The notes beneath the pieces are model-generated. The model ran no database searches, was not told the DNA's origin, and saw only the letters and a program-made list of their open reading frames with translations. This document shows, in pieces, positions 44,935 to 55,445 of a stretch of DNA of 64,000 bases. The translations under genes were made by a program, and so were the position numbers. The stretch's first letter is position 1, and the number at the start of each line of letters is the position of its first letter. This DNA comes from Mycobacterium sp. (GTDB taxonomy: Bacteria; Actinomycetota; Actinomycetes; Mycobacteriales; Mycobacteriaceae): assembly GCF_019247635.1 (NCBI RefSeq), contig NZ_JAFBAR010000090.1:124001-188000 (forward strand), given 5' to 3'.

Positions 44935-46434
44935 CTAGGACGGCGTCGACACCCGCGTTGCTTCCGAGCGACCGCGCAACACGGTCGAATAGCATTCCGC
45001 CCACCGGTCACGCTCGGCCTCGCCGGCGCGCTCGATGGCTGCCGCCGAACACAAGATCCGCCGATCCGAGGTCTTGGCGACGTCGGCCAGGCGCGCCGCT
45101 TCGTTGACGGCATCGCCGATAACCGTGTATTCGTAACGGTTTTCGGCGCCGATGTTGCCCGCGAAGACCCGTCCGGCGGAGACGCCGATGCCGAAGTCGA
45201 CCACGGGTAGCTGGCGTAGCGCGGCAGCCAGGGCGCGGGCCGTCGCCAACGCCGCCGACGCCGGTTGGTCCATGCGCAACGGGGCACCGAAGATGGCCAG
45301 CGCCGCGTCGCCCTGGAATTTGTTGATCAGTCCCTGCTGCTCGTCGACGGCCCCGACGACTATCCGGAAGAAATCGTTGAGGATCTCGGCAACCTCTTGT
45401 GGCGGACGGCTTTCCGCAAGTTGTGTGGAACCCACCAGGTCGATGTACAAGACGGCGGCCTCGACCACATCGCCGGACAGCTCGGCACCCTCTTCGATGG
45501 CGCGACGGGCCACATCCGCCCCGACGTAACGGCCGAACAGATCGCGCAGCCGGTCACGTTCGGCGAGCCCGGCGACCATCCGGTTGAATCCCGTTTGCAG
45601 GCGCCCGATTTGGGAGCGTTCATAGGCGCCGACGTAGGTTTCCAGGTCGCCGTGTTCGACCTCGGCCATCGCGTCGACGACCTCGCCGACCGGATCCGCG
45701 ATGGATCGCGACGTCAGAATCATCGTGGGCAACCCGAGAATCAGCGCCGCCAGCGACACCACCAGTACGGGCGCATCCAGCGATGCCGACCTCTGGATGA
45801 GCCAGCCGTAGGACCGCAGGACGACAAAGGTCGCGATCACGGCGATGGGCACCGCGCTGCACAGGAACCACATGAGGACCAGACGCGCGAATACCCCGGG
45901 CGCCGCCAGGCGCGGCTTGGCGCCCTGGGTGGCGGCGATCATGAGGGGGCGCAGGCTGTGCTGCGCGATCAACAGGCCGGTGCCGGCGGCGGCCGGTCCG
46001 CCGAGCAGCACGCCGAGCAACATGGGCAGCAGCAGCGAAGCCCCGCCAGACCGATCGAGCAGGATCAGGATTCCGCCGCTCAGGCCCCATGCGGCCAGCA
46101 GGATTGCCGACTGCCGGGCACTCAGCTTGATCGCCGCGTCCCGTTGTTCAGTCGTCGGTTCGTCTCCGGCGAGAAACCAGCGCAACGTGGGGGCGATGCT
46201 CACTACACCCGCTAACGCAACCCCGCAAATGCCAAGCACAACGAGCAGCGTCACCACTGCGGTGTTCTTCTCGGCAAAGTCGATGGACGTGTTACCCCGC
46301 AGCGGGATCATAATCGCGGCCACGTCGATGACCGCCAGGATATAGGCCACGGCAAGGTCGGTCGCATATTGAATCACATAGCCGCGGAACGTTTTTGGAT
46401 GCCGCACACCGGTTCGGCGGACTGGCTTACGCAC
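44935..46434 (-). CDS. Membrane adenylate cyclase with HAMP domain
   Basis: 499 residues from GTG 46434, which overlaps the deacetylase stop by 8 nt. About six membrane segments, then a HAMP unit (RSIADPVGEVVDAMAEVEHG) and a class III catalytic domain. Metal Asp in LYIDLVGST and KFQGDAAL, base-specific Lys in NKFQGD, and TVIGDAVNEAARLA with Asp, Asn and Arg all present, so it should be active. This is the Rv1318c-1320c/Rv3645 type. I do not recall it at this locus in M. tuberculosis. Confidence 0.9.
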   Translation of the reverse strand: MRKPVRRTGVRHPKTFRGYVIQYATDLAVAYILAVIDVAAIMIPLRGNTSIDFAEKNTAVVTLLVVLGICGVALAGVVSIAPTLRWFLAGDEPTTEQRDAAIKLSARQSAILLAAWGLSGGILILLDRSGGASLLLPMLLGVLLGGPAAAGTGLLIAQHSLRPLMIAATQGAKPRLAAPGVFARLVLMWFLCSAVPIAVIATFVVLRSYGWLIQRSASLDAPVLVVSLAALILGLPTMILTSRSIADPVGEVVDAMAEVEHGDLETYVGAYERSQIGRLQTGFNRMVAGLAERDRLRDLFGRYVGADVARRAIEEGAELSGDVVEAAVLYIDLVGSTQLAESRPPQEVAEILNDFFRIVVGAVDEQQGLINKFQGDAALAIFGAPLRMDQPASAALATARALAAALRQLPVVDFGIGVSAGRVFAGNIGAENRYEYTVIGDAVNEAARLADVAKTSDRRILCSAAAIERAGEAERDRWAECYSTVLRGRSEATRVSTPS

Positions 46435-47302
46435 CGTTGTTTGGCCCGCCCGAGTTCGCTCCCGGGATGTCGGTGATCGGGAAATTGGGCATCGGCGTGG
46501 GCGACGGGGTGTTGGGCAGTGCGGGAATCTGGTTGGCCGGGATGTCTTGAAGCCCGTTGACCGGTGGGCCGTTCTCCCGGCTGCCGTAACTGCTGCCCGG
46601 AGCGCGCGGACCGAGCAGCTCACTGACCGTCACCAGGCGATAACCGTTGGATTTGAGCACCGGGATGAACTGATACATCAGGTCGACGGTGCTCGAGTAG
46701 GTGTCGTGGAACAACACCACCGAGCCCGGTTTGATCTGGCTCATCAGCAGGTTGCGTGTCGCGGCCGTGTTCGAGTCGTTGGCCCAGTCGAAAGGGATGA
46801 CATCCCAGAGGATTTCGGCCAACCCATACTTCGCGGCGATCTGCCGCACCGCGTCGTTGGACAGCCCGCCGGCCGGCCGGTACAGCGTCGGCGTCCGCCC
46901 GGTCGCGGCGTTGATCGCGTCGTTGGCCCGGGAGAACTGACCGGCAATGTCCTCCGGGGGAATCGTCGTCATGTTGGGGTGTTCCCAGGTGTGGCTGCCG
47001 ATCTCCATGCCAGCGTCCGCAATGCGCTTGGCGCCCGCCGGGTTGGCCGCCACCTTGTTGCCGATCAAAAAGAATGTCGCTTTGGCGTCGTTGTCCTTGA
47101 GGATCTGCAGCAGCCGCTCGTCAAACGGACCGGGTCCGTCGTCAAAGGTCAGCGCAACGCACTTGACCACCGAGCAACTCAGGTTGTCGGCGCGCGTCAC
47201 GTGGCCGGTGAGGCCGCCGATCACCAGCACCGCGCCCGCGGCGACGACACCCAAGACCGTGCGCCAGTAGCGCCAGGCCTGGTTGTCGGGTCGTTTCGGC
47301 AC
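46427..47302 (-). CDS. Polysaccharide (peptidoglycan) deacetylase, NodB family
   Basis: 291 residues (Rv1096-like). An N-terminal membrane anchor or signal (VLGVVAAGAVLVIGGLTG) precedes a NodB domain: VALTFDDGPGPF (catalytic Asp, metal Asp), GSHTWEHPN (two metal His), RPAGG and VVLFHDTYS. It de-N-acetylates GlcNAc/MurNAc in the wall and can give lysozyme resistance. The C-terminal 60 residues are Pro/Asn-rich. Operon with the cyclase downstream. Confidence 0.92.
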   Translation of the reverse strand: MPKRPDNQAWRYWRTVLGVVAAGAVLVIGGLTGHVTRADNLSCSVVKCVALTFDDGPGPFDERLLQILKDNDAKATFFLIGNKVAANPAGAKRIADAGMEIGSHTWEHPNMTTIPPEDIAGQFSRANDAINAATGRTPTLYRPAGGLSNDAVRQIAAKYGLAEILWDVIPFDWANDSNTAATRNLLMSQIKPGSVVLFHDTYSSTVDLMYQFIPVLKSNGYRLVTVSELLGPRAPGSSYGSRENGPPVNGLQDIPANQIPALPNTPSPTPMPNFPITDIPGANSGGPNNGA

Positions 47303-47327
47303 GCTCAGAGCCTACCGAAACGGGTGC

Positions 47328-48629
47328 TCAGTGCGGCCCGGCGATCTCTTCGAGCATCTCGGTGACCAGCGCGGCGATCGGGCTCCGCTCACTGCGCAGC
47401 AGCGTGATGTGGGCGAACAGCGGGTGGCCTTTGAGCTTCTCGATCACTGCCGCGACGCCGTCGTGGCGCCCGACGCGTAGGTTGTCGCGCTGCGCGATGT
47501 CGTGCGTCAGGACCACCCGCGAACCCGTTCCCAACCGGGACAGCACGGTCAGCAGCACATTGCGCTCGAGTGACTGCGCCTCATCGACGATGACAAACGA
47601 GTCGTGCAGCGAGCGCCCCCGGATGTGGGTCAACGGCAGCACTTCGAGCATGCCGCGGGAGAGGACTTCGTCGAGCACCGCGGGGCTGGCCAACCCTTCC
47701 AGCGTGTCGAAGACCGCCTGCGCCCACGGCCCCATCTTGTCGCTCTCGCTACCCGGCAGATAACCCAGTTCCTGGCCGCCCACGGCGTACAGTGGGCGGA
47801 AAACCACCACCTTGCGCTGTGTCCGTCGCTCCAGGACGGCCTCCAGGCCCGCGCACAGCGCCAGCGCCGACTTGCCCGTGCCGGCCTTGCCACCCAACGA
47901 GACGATGCCCACCGACTCGTCGAGCAAGAGGTCCAACGCCACGCGCTGTTCGGCGGACCGGCCCCGCAACCCGAACACCTCGCGGTCACCCCGGACCAGC
48001 TGGACGCGTTTGTTCGCGGTGACCCGGCCCAGTGCATGCGAACTTCCACCCAACAGCCGAATCCCGGTGTGGCAGGGCAGGTCTCGAGCTTCGGCCAGGT
48101 CCACCTCGCCGTCGGCGAACAACGCGTCGATGTCCTCAGCAGCCGTCTCGATTTCGTGCATGCCGGACCATCCGGAGGCCACGACGTCCTGCGCGTGGTA
48201 TTCGTCGGCGGCCAGACCAACCGCGGCGGCCTTGACTCGCAGCGGAATGTCCTTGCTGACCAACGTGACTCGCTTGCCCTCTGCGGCCAGGTTGGCGGCA
48301 CAACTCAGGATCCGTGAGTCGTTGCTGTCGGTACGAAAGCCAGCAGGCAACACCGACGGGTCGGTGTGGTTGAGTTCGACGTGAAGCGAACCCCCTTGTG
48401 TACCAACGGGAATGGGCTGATCCAGCCGTCCGTGTTCCAACCGTAGGTCGTCGAACAGGCGCAACGACTGCCGGGCGAACCAGCCCAGCTCATGGTGGTG
48501 GCGTTTGGCCTCTAACTCGCTGATCACCACCAGCGGAACCACGACCTCGTGTTCGGCGAACCTGCTGCACGCCCAGGGATCGGACAGCAGCACGGAGGTG
48601 TCGAGCACGTACGTCCGGATATCGGTCAC
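47328..48629 (-). CDS. phoH2: PhoH2: PIN-domain RNase fused to PhoH ATPase
   Basis: 433 residues from GTG 48629 with GAGGAG upstream. N-terminal PIN domain ([23 protein letters not shown] acidic residues), then PhoH ATPase ([17 protein letters not shown]alker [12 protein letters not shown]alker B). PhoH2 is an ATP-dependent RNase/helicase. No separate phoAT antitoxin-like ORF was identified upstream. Confidence 0.95.
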   Translation of the reverse strand: MTDIRTYVLDTSVLLSDPWACSRFAEHEVVVPLVVISELEAKRHHHELGWFARQSLRLFDDLRLEHGRLDQPIPVGTQGGSLHVELNHTDPSVLPAGFRTDSNDSRILSCAANLAAEGKRVTLVSKDIPLRVKAAAVGLAADEYHAQDVVASGWSGMHEIETAAEDIDALFADGEVDLAEARDLPCHTGIRLLGGSSHALGRVTANKRVQLVRGDREVFGLRGRSAEQRVALDLLLDESVGIVSLGGKAGTGKSALALCAGLEAVLERRTQRKVVVFRPLYAVGGQELGYLPGSESDKMGPWAQAVFDTLEGLASPAVLDEVLSRGMLEVLPLTHIRGRSLHDSFVIVDEAQSLERNVLLTVLSRLGTGSRVVLTHDIAQRDNLRVGRHDGVAAVIEKLKGHPLFAHITLLRSERSPIAALVTEMLEEIAGPH

Positions 48630-48696
48630 GGAGCGCTCCTCGAGCAGATTACGCCCGCGCGGACCCACACAGGCACTTCGAAGGGGGCCGCAGCAC

Positions 48697-48716
48697 CAGG
48701 ACCGGGGCCGGTCCTG
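48697..48716. repeat. Perfect 9-bp inverted repeat upstream of phoH2
   Basis: CAGGACCGG and CCGGTCCTG separated by GG, 68 nt upstream of the phoH2 start. May be an operator or a stem in the desA2-phoH2 spacer. No U-tract. The rest of 48630-48870 shows no gene. Confidence 0.5.
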
Positions 48717-48870
48717 CCTTGGTAGTGACCCGTGCAGAAACCGGGAGTGCCGCCCTGGCAGCAGAGCAATTCGCTGGCCATCGGATGCGACGCTACTCCC
48801 GTCGCCGCACCCGCGCAGAGCAGGCGCGCCGACAGTTGCCTGAGAGGAAGCCCGAAAGTGGTTGGGCGAC

Positions 48871-49698
48871 TCAGTTAGAGACGAATTGCTTGAGCCGCGG
48901 CTCGTCGGCCAGACCCCACGCGGTGATGCGTTCCGAGATCACCTGGGCCAAGTCCGCCTGGCCGAAAATGCCGGCCTCGGCGACGTTTTGCAGCTTGTCC
49001 TGGTAGGCATCGATGTCGGCGCCGACGACGCCCAGGTCGGCCGCGCGGGCTGCGATCGCCGCGATCGTTTCGTCGCGGGTATATCCGAGGCAGTGCTCGA
49101 CCAGGTTGGCGAAGAACTGCTCGTGCCGCACTTCGTCCCTGGCGATGCGGTCGATGAGCCCGGCGAGAATGGGCTCCTCGATCTGGGCGGCCAGATTGTG
49201 GGCGAAGGTGGCGAGCGAGCGCTCGTAGAACGCCATGTACGCCAGGGTTTCGAGCTGCGTGTACGTGTCGGCCCGGTAGCCCTTCATCACGTATTGGACG
49301 CGGGCCTCCTCGTTGGCGGTTGGGTCGACTTCGCGGGTGACCACCAGGTACTCGCGTATGGCGATGGCGTGCAGGTGTTCCTCGGCGGTCCACCGGCCGA
49401 GCCAGCGGCCCCACCAATCCTCGAGAATGAAGTGGTCGACGAGTTCGCGGTGGTGGGCCGCCAGGTTGTCCTTGAGGAGCACCAGGATCTCGCACGCGTC
49501 CGTGATGGTCCGCGGCAGCGTCGCCTGCGACGGGTCCCAGTCATGCCCACCGAGGAAGGCGAAGTTCTCGCCCCGGTCGAACGGCACGTAGTCGTGAGCG
49601 AACCAGATGTCCTCGGTGCCGAGGTGGCGATCCATGTTGGCTTCCACCACGGGTTCGAGCTCAAGGGTCAGCGCGTTAGCGACAGGTTTCTGTGCCAT
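48871..49698 (-). CDS. desA2: Acyl-[ACP] desaturase DesA2
   Basis: 275 residues from ATG 49698 ([16 protein letters not shown]), the usual length. Ferritin-like di-iron ligands in [24 protein letters not shown] (ExxH) and [11 protein letters not shown] (ExxH). Introduces a double bond in acyl-ACP for mycolate or fatty-acid synthesis. Confidence 0.95.
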   Translation of the reverse strand: MAQKPVANALTLELEPVVEANMDRHLGTEDIWFAHDYVPFDRGENFAFLGGHDWDPSQATLPRTITDACEILVLLKDNLAAHHRELVDHFILEDWWGRWLGRWTAEEHLHAIAIREYLVVTREVDPTANEEARVQYVMKGYRADTYTQLETLAYMAFYERSLATFAHNLAAQIEEPILAGLIDRIARDEVRHEQFFANLVEHCLGYTRDETIAAIAARAADLGVVGADIDAYQDKLQNVAEAGIFGQADLAQVISERITAWGLADEPRLKQFVSN

Positions 49699-49793
49699 GC
49701 GGTTACCGTAACCCGCGTACACAGGTTCTCTCAAACTCCACCGGCACGTGTCGTGTCGGTGGCCCTGCTGCTACCGCGCAGTGACCGGGAGGG

Positions 49794-51122
49794 CTAGCGC
49801 CCGACCAGGCTCCAGTCCTCGAGCCCGTCGTAGAGTGGAAACTCCCTGGCCAGCCCGGTCACCCGGTTCCGCAACCCGGCGACGTCGACCTCGCCTGCAG
49901 AGCTTCCACCCACCAGCGCGCCGGCGATGATGTCGGCAACCTCGGTGAACTCCGCGTCGCCGAAGCCGCGGGTGGCCAAGGCGGGCGTGCCGATCCGCAG
50001 GCCAGACGTCACCATCGGCGGGCGGGGGTCATTGGGCACGGCGTTGCGGTTGACGGTGATGCCGACCTCGTGCAGCAGATCCTCGGCCGCCTGGCCGTCT
50101 AGCGGGGAGTTCCGTAGGTCGACCAGTACCAGATGGACGTCGGTGCCACCGCTGACCACCGACACGCCGGCCTTGGCCACATCGGAGGCCAACAGTCGGT
50201 CGGCGAGAATCCGGGCGCCAGAAAGTGTGCGTTGCTGCCGGTCCACGAATTCGGGCGTGCCTGCGATCTTCAGGGCGACGGCCTTACCCGCGATGACGTG
50301 CATCAGCGGTCCGCCCTGCTGGCCGGGGAACACCGCCGAATTGATTGCCTTGGCGTACTCCTGCTTGCCCAGGATCATCCCGGAGCGGCCGCCGCCGATG
50401 GTCTTGTGGATGGTCGTAGAGACGACGTCGGCATGCGGGACCGGGGAGGGATGCAACCCAGCGGCGACCAGGCCGGCGAAATGCGCCATGTCGACCCACA
50501 ACTTGGCGTCGACCTCGTCGGCGATCGACCGAAAAGCGCCGAAGTCCAAGATCCGCGGGTACGCCGACCAGCCGGCGACGATCACCTTCGGACGGAATTC
50601 CAGCGCCCGGGCCCGCACCACGTCCATGTCGACCAAATGCGTCGTCGCGTCGACGCCATAAAAGCCGTTCTCGTACAACTTGCCGGAAAAGTTCAGCCGC
50701 ATGCCGTGAGTCAGGTGACCGCCGTTGGCCAGGTCCAGGCCCAGCAGCCGCTCTCCGGGCGACATCAACGCATGCAGCACCGCGGCGTTGGCCTGGGCAC
50801 CCGAATGCGGCTGCACGTTCGCGAAGTCGGCGCCGAACAGCGCCTTGGCCCGGTCGCGTGCGATGTTCTCGACAACGTCGACGAACTCGCAGCCGCCGTA
50901 GTAGCGACGTCCGGGGAGTCCCTCGGCGTACTTGTTGGTCAGCACGCTGCCCTGAGCCTGCAGCACCGAGCGCGGCACGAAGTTCTCCGACGCGATCATC
51001 TCCAGGGTGTCCCGTTGCCGGCCGAGTTCCTTGCCCAGCAGCTCGGCGATATCGGGGTCGACCTCGGCGAGCGGGGCGGACATGACAGAAGAGGAAACAC
51101 GGGCGTCAGGTGCAGCGGTCAC
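49794..51122 (-). CDS. glyA: Serine hydroxymethyltransferase
   Basis: 442 residues from GTG 51122, or 429 from ATG 51083 ([11 protein letters not shown]). The GTG is favoured because TAGACT lies 5 nt before it, fitting a leaderless mRNA, while no SD precedes the ATG. PLP lysine in [14 protein letters not shown], and [23 protein letters not shown] are diagnostic. Converts serine to glycine and supplies one-carbon units to tetrahydrofolate. Confidence 0.95.
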   Translation of the reverse strand: MTAAPDARVSSSVMSAPLAEVDPDIAELLGKELGRQRDTLEMIASENFVPRSVLQAQGSVLTNKYAEGLPGRRYYGGCEFVDVVENIARDRAKALFGADFANVQPHSGAQANAAVLHALMSPGERLLGLDLANGGHLTHGMRLNFSGKLYENGFYGVDATTHLVDMDVVRARALEFRPKVIVAGWSAYPRILDFGAFRSIADEVDAKLWVDMAHFAGLVAAGLHPSPVPHADVVSTTIHKTIGGGRSGMILGKQEYAKAINSAVFPGQQGGPLMHVIAGKAVALKIAGTPEFVDRQQRTLSGARILADRLLASDVAKAGVSVVSGGTDVHLVLVDLRNSPLDGQAAEDLLHEVGITVNRNAVPNDPRPPMVTSGLRIGTPALATRGFGDAEFTEVADIIAGALVGGSSAGEVDVAGLRNRVTGLAREFPLYDGLEDWSLVGR

Positions 51123-51172
51123 GCGCGCCAGTCTATCCAGGGGCCCAGAGCCGCGATGTCGCGGCGTTTTAA

Positions 51173-52159
<987 letters not shown>

Positions 52160-52268
52160 TTCGCCGGCGTCCGCGAGGCCGTCCACGTCGTGCTGGCGTT
52201 CCGAAAGGCCGGAGCGGGGCAACACACCGCTATTCGGCGGAGGCGCCCCGCACCGGCGGGAAGGGGAG

Positions 52269-52682
52269 CTACGCCTCGAGGCGGCGCACTCCCAGGTACT
52301 GCAGTCCGGCGAAGAATGCCGTGTACACACCGCTGGCCAGCGTTGCGGCCACCCCGGCGCCGGTCATCGGCACCAACTCGGCGGCCACCACCGCCGCCGC
52401 GGTGTACACGATGTTGGCCGCAACCACGCCGATCCCGGCGCGGCGCAGGTTCGGCAAGCCGGCCAGGCTGAACACCACAAGGCCGTAGAGCACGAAGAAA
52501 GCGCCCATGCTGTATTCCTGGCCGGACGTCAGTCCGGTGATCCTCGAAATCGGGTCTGCGGCAACGGCAACGGCCAGCCCCATCAAACCCGTGATGGTTG
52601 CGTCTGCGCGCATGGCGAATCGCAACAGGGAGTCGGTCGAGTCGTAGAGGACCCGGGTTGTCGGTCCTGAGATGGCGGTCAT
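52269..52682 (-). CDS. Small four-helix membrane protein of unknown function
   Basis: 137 residues, four hydrophobic segments (TITGLMGLAVAVAA, YSMGAFFVLYGLVVFSLAG, AGIGVVAANIVYTAAAVVA, GVAATLASGVYTAFFAGLQY). ATG 52682 with GAGGAG 10 nt upstream. I do not recognise a family. Three ACTGCCA elements lie 78-115 nt upstream. Confidence 0.75.
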   Translation of the reverse strand: MTAISGPTTRVLYDSTDSLLRFAMRADATITGLMGLAVAVAADPISRITGLTSGQEYSMGAFFVLYGLVVFSLAGLPNLRRAGIGVVAANIVYTAAAVVAAELVPMTGAGVAATLASGVYTAFFAGLQYLGVRRLEA

Positions 52683-52756
52683 GTGGGTTAACTCCTCGCT
52701 GTGGCAGGTTTTGCAGGGGTGTCAAAAGGACTGGACAGGTTTGAGCCTGCCGTCCG

Positions 52757-52797
52757 GGCACTGCCAGATCGACGCATGGCACTGCCAGTTACTGCCA
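52757..52797. promoter_or_regulatory. Cluster of three ACTGCCA elements
   Basis: GGCACTGCCAG at 52757-52767 and again at 52778-52788, exactly 21 bp apart (two helical turns), plus ACTGCCA at 52791-52797. The second copy is inside the 11-bp palindrome TGGCACTGCCA. Likely operator array for the membrane protein at 52682. No gene was seen in 52683-52922. Confidence 0.45.
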
Positions 52798-52922
52798 CGT
52801 GTGGAATGACCAGCCAGTTCGCTCGGGTATTCCCGCCCGCGCGAATTAGACCGCTCACCTGATCGACGAAGGCGGACAGCCGGCCCTGCGGCGCGCGACG
52901 GCATCAGCGTCCGCCGGCCGGC

Positions 52923-54293
52923 TCATTCGCTAGGTATTGCGACCCGGCCCCGCAAGTCGGCCGCGATGAGCCGGGCCGCCGCGTTCTGCCAGTTGTGCAG
53001 CGATCGCTGGGGCACCTCGGTGACCAACCACTGCCAGGCCTGCCGTGCGGTGGGATCCAACCCGGCGGCGGTGGCGTTCTGCGCATAGGCGCGCACGCCG
53101 ACGACATAAGGGAAATACAGCGAGTTGTAGTACCGCCATTGCTCGGTGGTACCGAAGTCGCCGGCGTCGCGTGGCTTGAGCCGGCCGATGCCATCGGCGA
53201 GGACGGCCTTGAGCTCGTTGGCGCGTTCCAGCGGGTGATCGGGCGCGCCGCGCGCGGCCAGTCGCTCGTCGATCACCGGCAACGCGGTCAGCGGGCTGGC
53301 AACGAGTCTGGTCAAGTCTCCGTAGTGGCCCAGCGCCCGGCGGGTGAGCCGGACGAAGGTGTCGTCGTCGAGGTCTCCGAGCGGGTTGTCGGAACGCAGC
53401 GGCAGCGCGGCTCCGGTGTGGCGTAGCGCGGCCCGGTCGGCCCGCAGCGTCGGCGACTTGGAGAACGCCACCCGGTCCAGGACGCCGGCCAAAGGATCGG
53501 CGAGCACCTGCACCGTGATCGAGATCGCCAGGCTGGTGAACAACAGCACCGTCAGAGCCGTCTGCGCGCCAACCTCGTTACGCGTCACGCCCAGGCCGAT
53601 CAACGCCTGACCGCCGAACAGCGCGGCGACCACCGAACAGCCGGCAAACGACCTCAGCATGTCAGCGCGCAACGCCTGGCCCTCGTCGAAGGCATCCCAC
53701 AGAGCCACCGCTACGCCAAGCATCAGCACGTCGAAACCCGTCGACGCCAGCGCCAGCCAGCTGGGCACCAGCCCTAGCGGGATGATGAGGATGGCGTTGG
53801 CCAGCGCGAAGAACAGCGTGGCGATAACCACCACTCCCACGACGGATACCGGCTGAGCCGGGCGGCGCGCTGCAACCACCATGGCCGCCAGCGTGGACGT
53901 CGAGATCACCGCGAACATCAGCCAGTGACCCGCGCGCAGCGGCCCATCGACGCTGCCCGCGGCCGTCGCGCCTAGCACGGTGAACGCACCGACCCCGCCG
54001 ACCAGCAACAGTTCGCCCGTGCGAGCCCTAGCGTGGTCACCCGGGCGCGACAGCTCGATCAGCACCGCGAACCAGGCGATGCTGGGCACGGCAACGAGAT
54101 AGATCTCTACCTGGCTGAGCAACTCGGCGTGCGCCGGGCTGACCGTGCGCACCGCGTCCAGCGCCACGACCAGCGCGAAACCGCACAGCCCGATCGCCGC
54201 CAACACCAGCACCGGCTTGCGCGGATCACGGGCGAGCAGATACAAGCCGAGCCAACCGCTCAGCGTGAACACCACCGCCGACAGCGCAGCCAT
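52923..54293 (-). CDS. Multi-pass membrane protein with C-terminal helical domain
   Basis: 456 residues. About eight hydrophobic segments over residues 1-290, with the layout of 7TM sensory input domains, then a soluble region ending WRYYNSLYFPYVVGVRAYAQ and RSLHNWQNAAARLIAADLRG. No histidine kinase, cyclase or GGDEF motif is present. I do not recognise the family. The tandem repeat at 54321-54492 lies just upstream of its start. Confidence 0.75.
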   Translation of the reverse strand: MAALSAVVFTLSGWLGLYLLARDPRKPVLVLAAIGLCGFALVVALDAVRTVSPAHAELLSQVEIYLVAVPSIAWFAVLIELSRPGDHARARTGELLLVGGVGAFTVLGATAAGSVDGPLRAGHWLMFAVISTSTLAAMVVAARRPAQPVSVVGVVVIATLFFALANAILIIPLGLVPSWLALASTGFDVLMLGVAVALWDAFDEGQALRADMLRSFAGCSVVAALFGGQALIGLGVTRNEVGAQTALTVLLFTSLAISITVQVLADPLAGVLDRVAFSKSPTLRADRAALRHTGAALPLRSDNPLGDLDDDTFVRLTRRALGHYGDLTRLVASPLTALPVIDERLAARGAPDHPLERANELKAVLADGIGRLKPRDAGDFGTTEQWRYYNSLYFPYVVGVRAYAQNATAAGLDPTARQAWQWLVTEVPQRSLHNWQNAAARLIAADLRGRVAIPSE

Positions 54294-54320
54294 GGATCCA
54301 GTGTGTCACTTGCCATATTG

Positions 54321-54492
54321 GTGCCGACCCGCTGCGCCGGGCTTCGCTTTATTCGTGCCGACCCGCTGCGCCCGGCTTCGCCTCATTCGTGCCGACCCGC
54401 TGCGCCCGGCTTTGCTTTATTCGTGCCGACCCGCTGCGCCCGGCTTCGCCGCGCTTGCGATCGTCACAGCCGCGCTTGCGATCGTCACCGCC
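54321..54492. repeat. VNTR-like tandem repeat: four 34-bp units plus two 21-bp units
   Basis: Units starting at 54321, 54355, 54389 and 54423 share GTGCCGACCCGCTGCGCC and a CGGCTT(C/T)GC tail ending ATTC; the fourth is cut short. Two copies of a 21-bp unit (GCGCTTGCGATCGTCACMGCC) follow at 54451-54471 and 54472-54492. The repeats fill the space between the unknown membrane gene and the Z-prenyl synthase stop. There are no spacers, so this is not CRISPR. Confidence 0.9.
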
Positions 54493-55273
54493 CATACCGG
54501 CGATGGCGCAGGCTGTAGTCGCGCAATGCGCGCAGGAAGTCGACGCGGCGGAATGCCGGCCAGTGCGCCTCGGCGAACCACATCTCCGAGTAGGCGCTCT
54601 GCCACAGCAGAAACCCGGACAGCCGCTGCTCGCCGGATGTGCGGATGACCAGGTCGGGGTCGGGTTGTCCTGAGGTGTACAGGTTTTCGGAGATGCCCTC
54701 GACGGAGACCGCGTCGACGAGTTCTTCGGCGCTCGCACCGTTGGCGAGTTGCTTGCTCAACAACGCGCGCACCGCATCGACGATCTCGCGACGTCCGCCG
54801 TAACCGACCGCGACGTTGACGTGAAACGGGGCGCTGCCCGGCGTGGAGTCGACCGCCTCGCGCAGCCGCCGAGCCGGCTCTTCGCCGAGCAGCTCCAGGT
54901 CCCCGACAGTGCGCACACTCCAACGGTTGGTGGGCGCACAAATCTCCTCGACCACATCGGTGATGATTTCGATGAGGGCGGCGAGCTCGTCGGGATCGCG
55001 TTGCAGGTTTTCGGTGGAGAGCAGATAGACCGTCGTCATCTCGATGCCGGCCGCCTGGCACCAGCGCAGCATCTCGGCGATCTTGACCGCGCCCATCCGG
55101 TAGCCATAGCTGACGTCGTCGTATCCCGCGTCGCGTGCCCATCGCCGGTTGCCGTCGCACAGGACGGCGATGTGGCGCGGCAGTTCGGATGTGGGGGCGG
55201 CCAGGCCCTGCCGGAGCCGCAGCTCGTACAGCCGGTACAACGGCTCCTTGAGCCGCGGCGGGATGATTTCCAC
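54485..55273 (-). CDS. Short-chain Z-isoprenyl diphosphate synthase (Z-farnesyl type)
   Basis: 262 residues from GTG 55273, matching the length of M. tuberculosis Rv1086; ATG 55285 adds four residues. IAVLCDGNRRWARDAG (catalytic Asp, DGNxR), STENLQRDPDEL and RTSGEQRLSGFLLWQ are the cis-prenyltransferase signatures. Makes Z,E-farnesyl diphosphate, the primer for decaprenyl phosphate used in arabinogalactan synthesis. The stop lies inside the last repeat unit of the VNTR. Confidence 0.94.
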   Translation of the reverse strand: MEIIPPRLKEPLYRLYELRLRQGLAAPTSELPRHIAVLCDGNRRWARDAGYDDVSYGYRMGAVKIAEMLRWCQAAGIEMTTVYLLSTENLQRDPDELAALIEIITDVVEEICAPTNRWSVRTVGDLELLGEEPARRLREAVDSTPGSAPFHVNVAVGYGGRREIVDAVRALLSKQLANGASAEELVDAVSVEGISENLYTSGQPDPDLVIRTSGEQRLSGFLLWQSAYSEMWFAEAHWPAFRRVDFLRALRDYSLRHRRYGR

Positions 55274-55445
55274 GAAAGTCCACATTACTGTGACCGGCAA
55301 CAATTTCCGGCCCGTATTGCCGGCGATCTCACGCCGTATCGCGCCACGTCGTGACGGCGTCTGCTCGGCATCGGCGCTACTGTGGTGAGCGATAACGGCC
55401 ACCGACAATCGCACGGCCCGCAGCAGGAGAAAGGACCCTGGCCAG

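Noticed and set aside
48697..48716. Rho-independent terminator for desA2
   Set aside because: Perfect stem but only a 2-nt spacing between the arms and no U-tract on either strand.
48719..48870. Glycine riboswitch-like leader near glyA/desA2
   Set aside because: Some CTCAGGCA-like bases on the minus strand, but the conserved aptamer core is not present and the position is downstream of desA2.
54321..54492. CRISPR array
   Set aside because: Units are directly abutting with no unique spacers and no cas genes are present.
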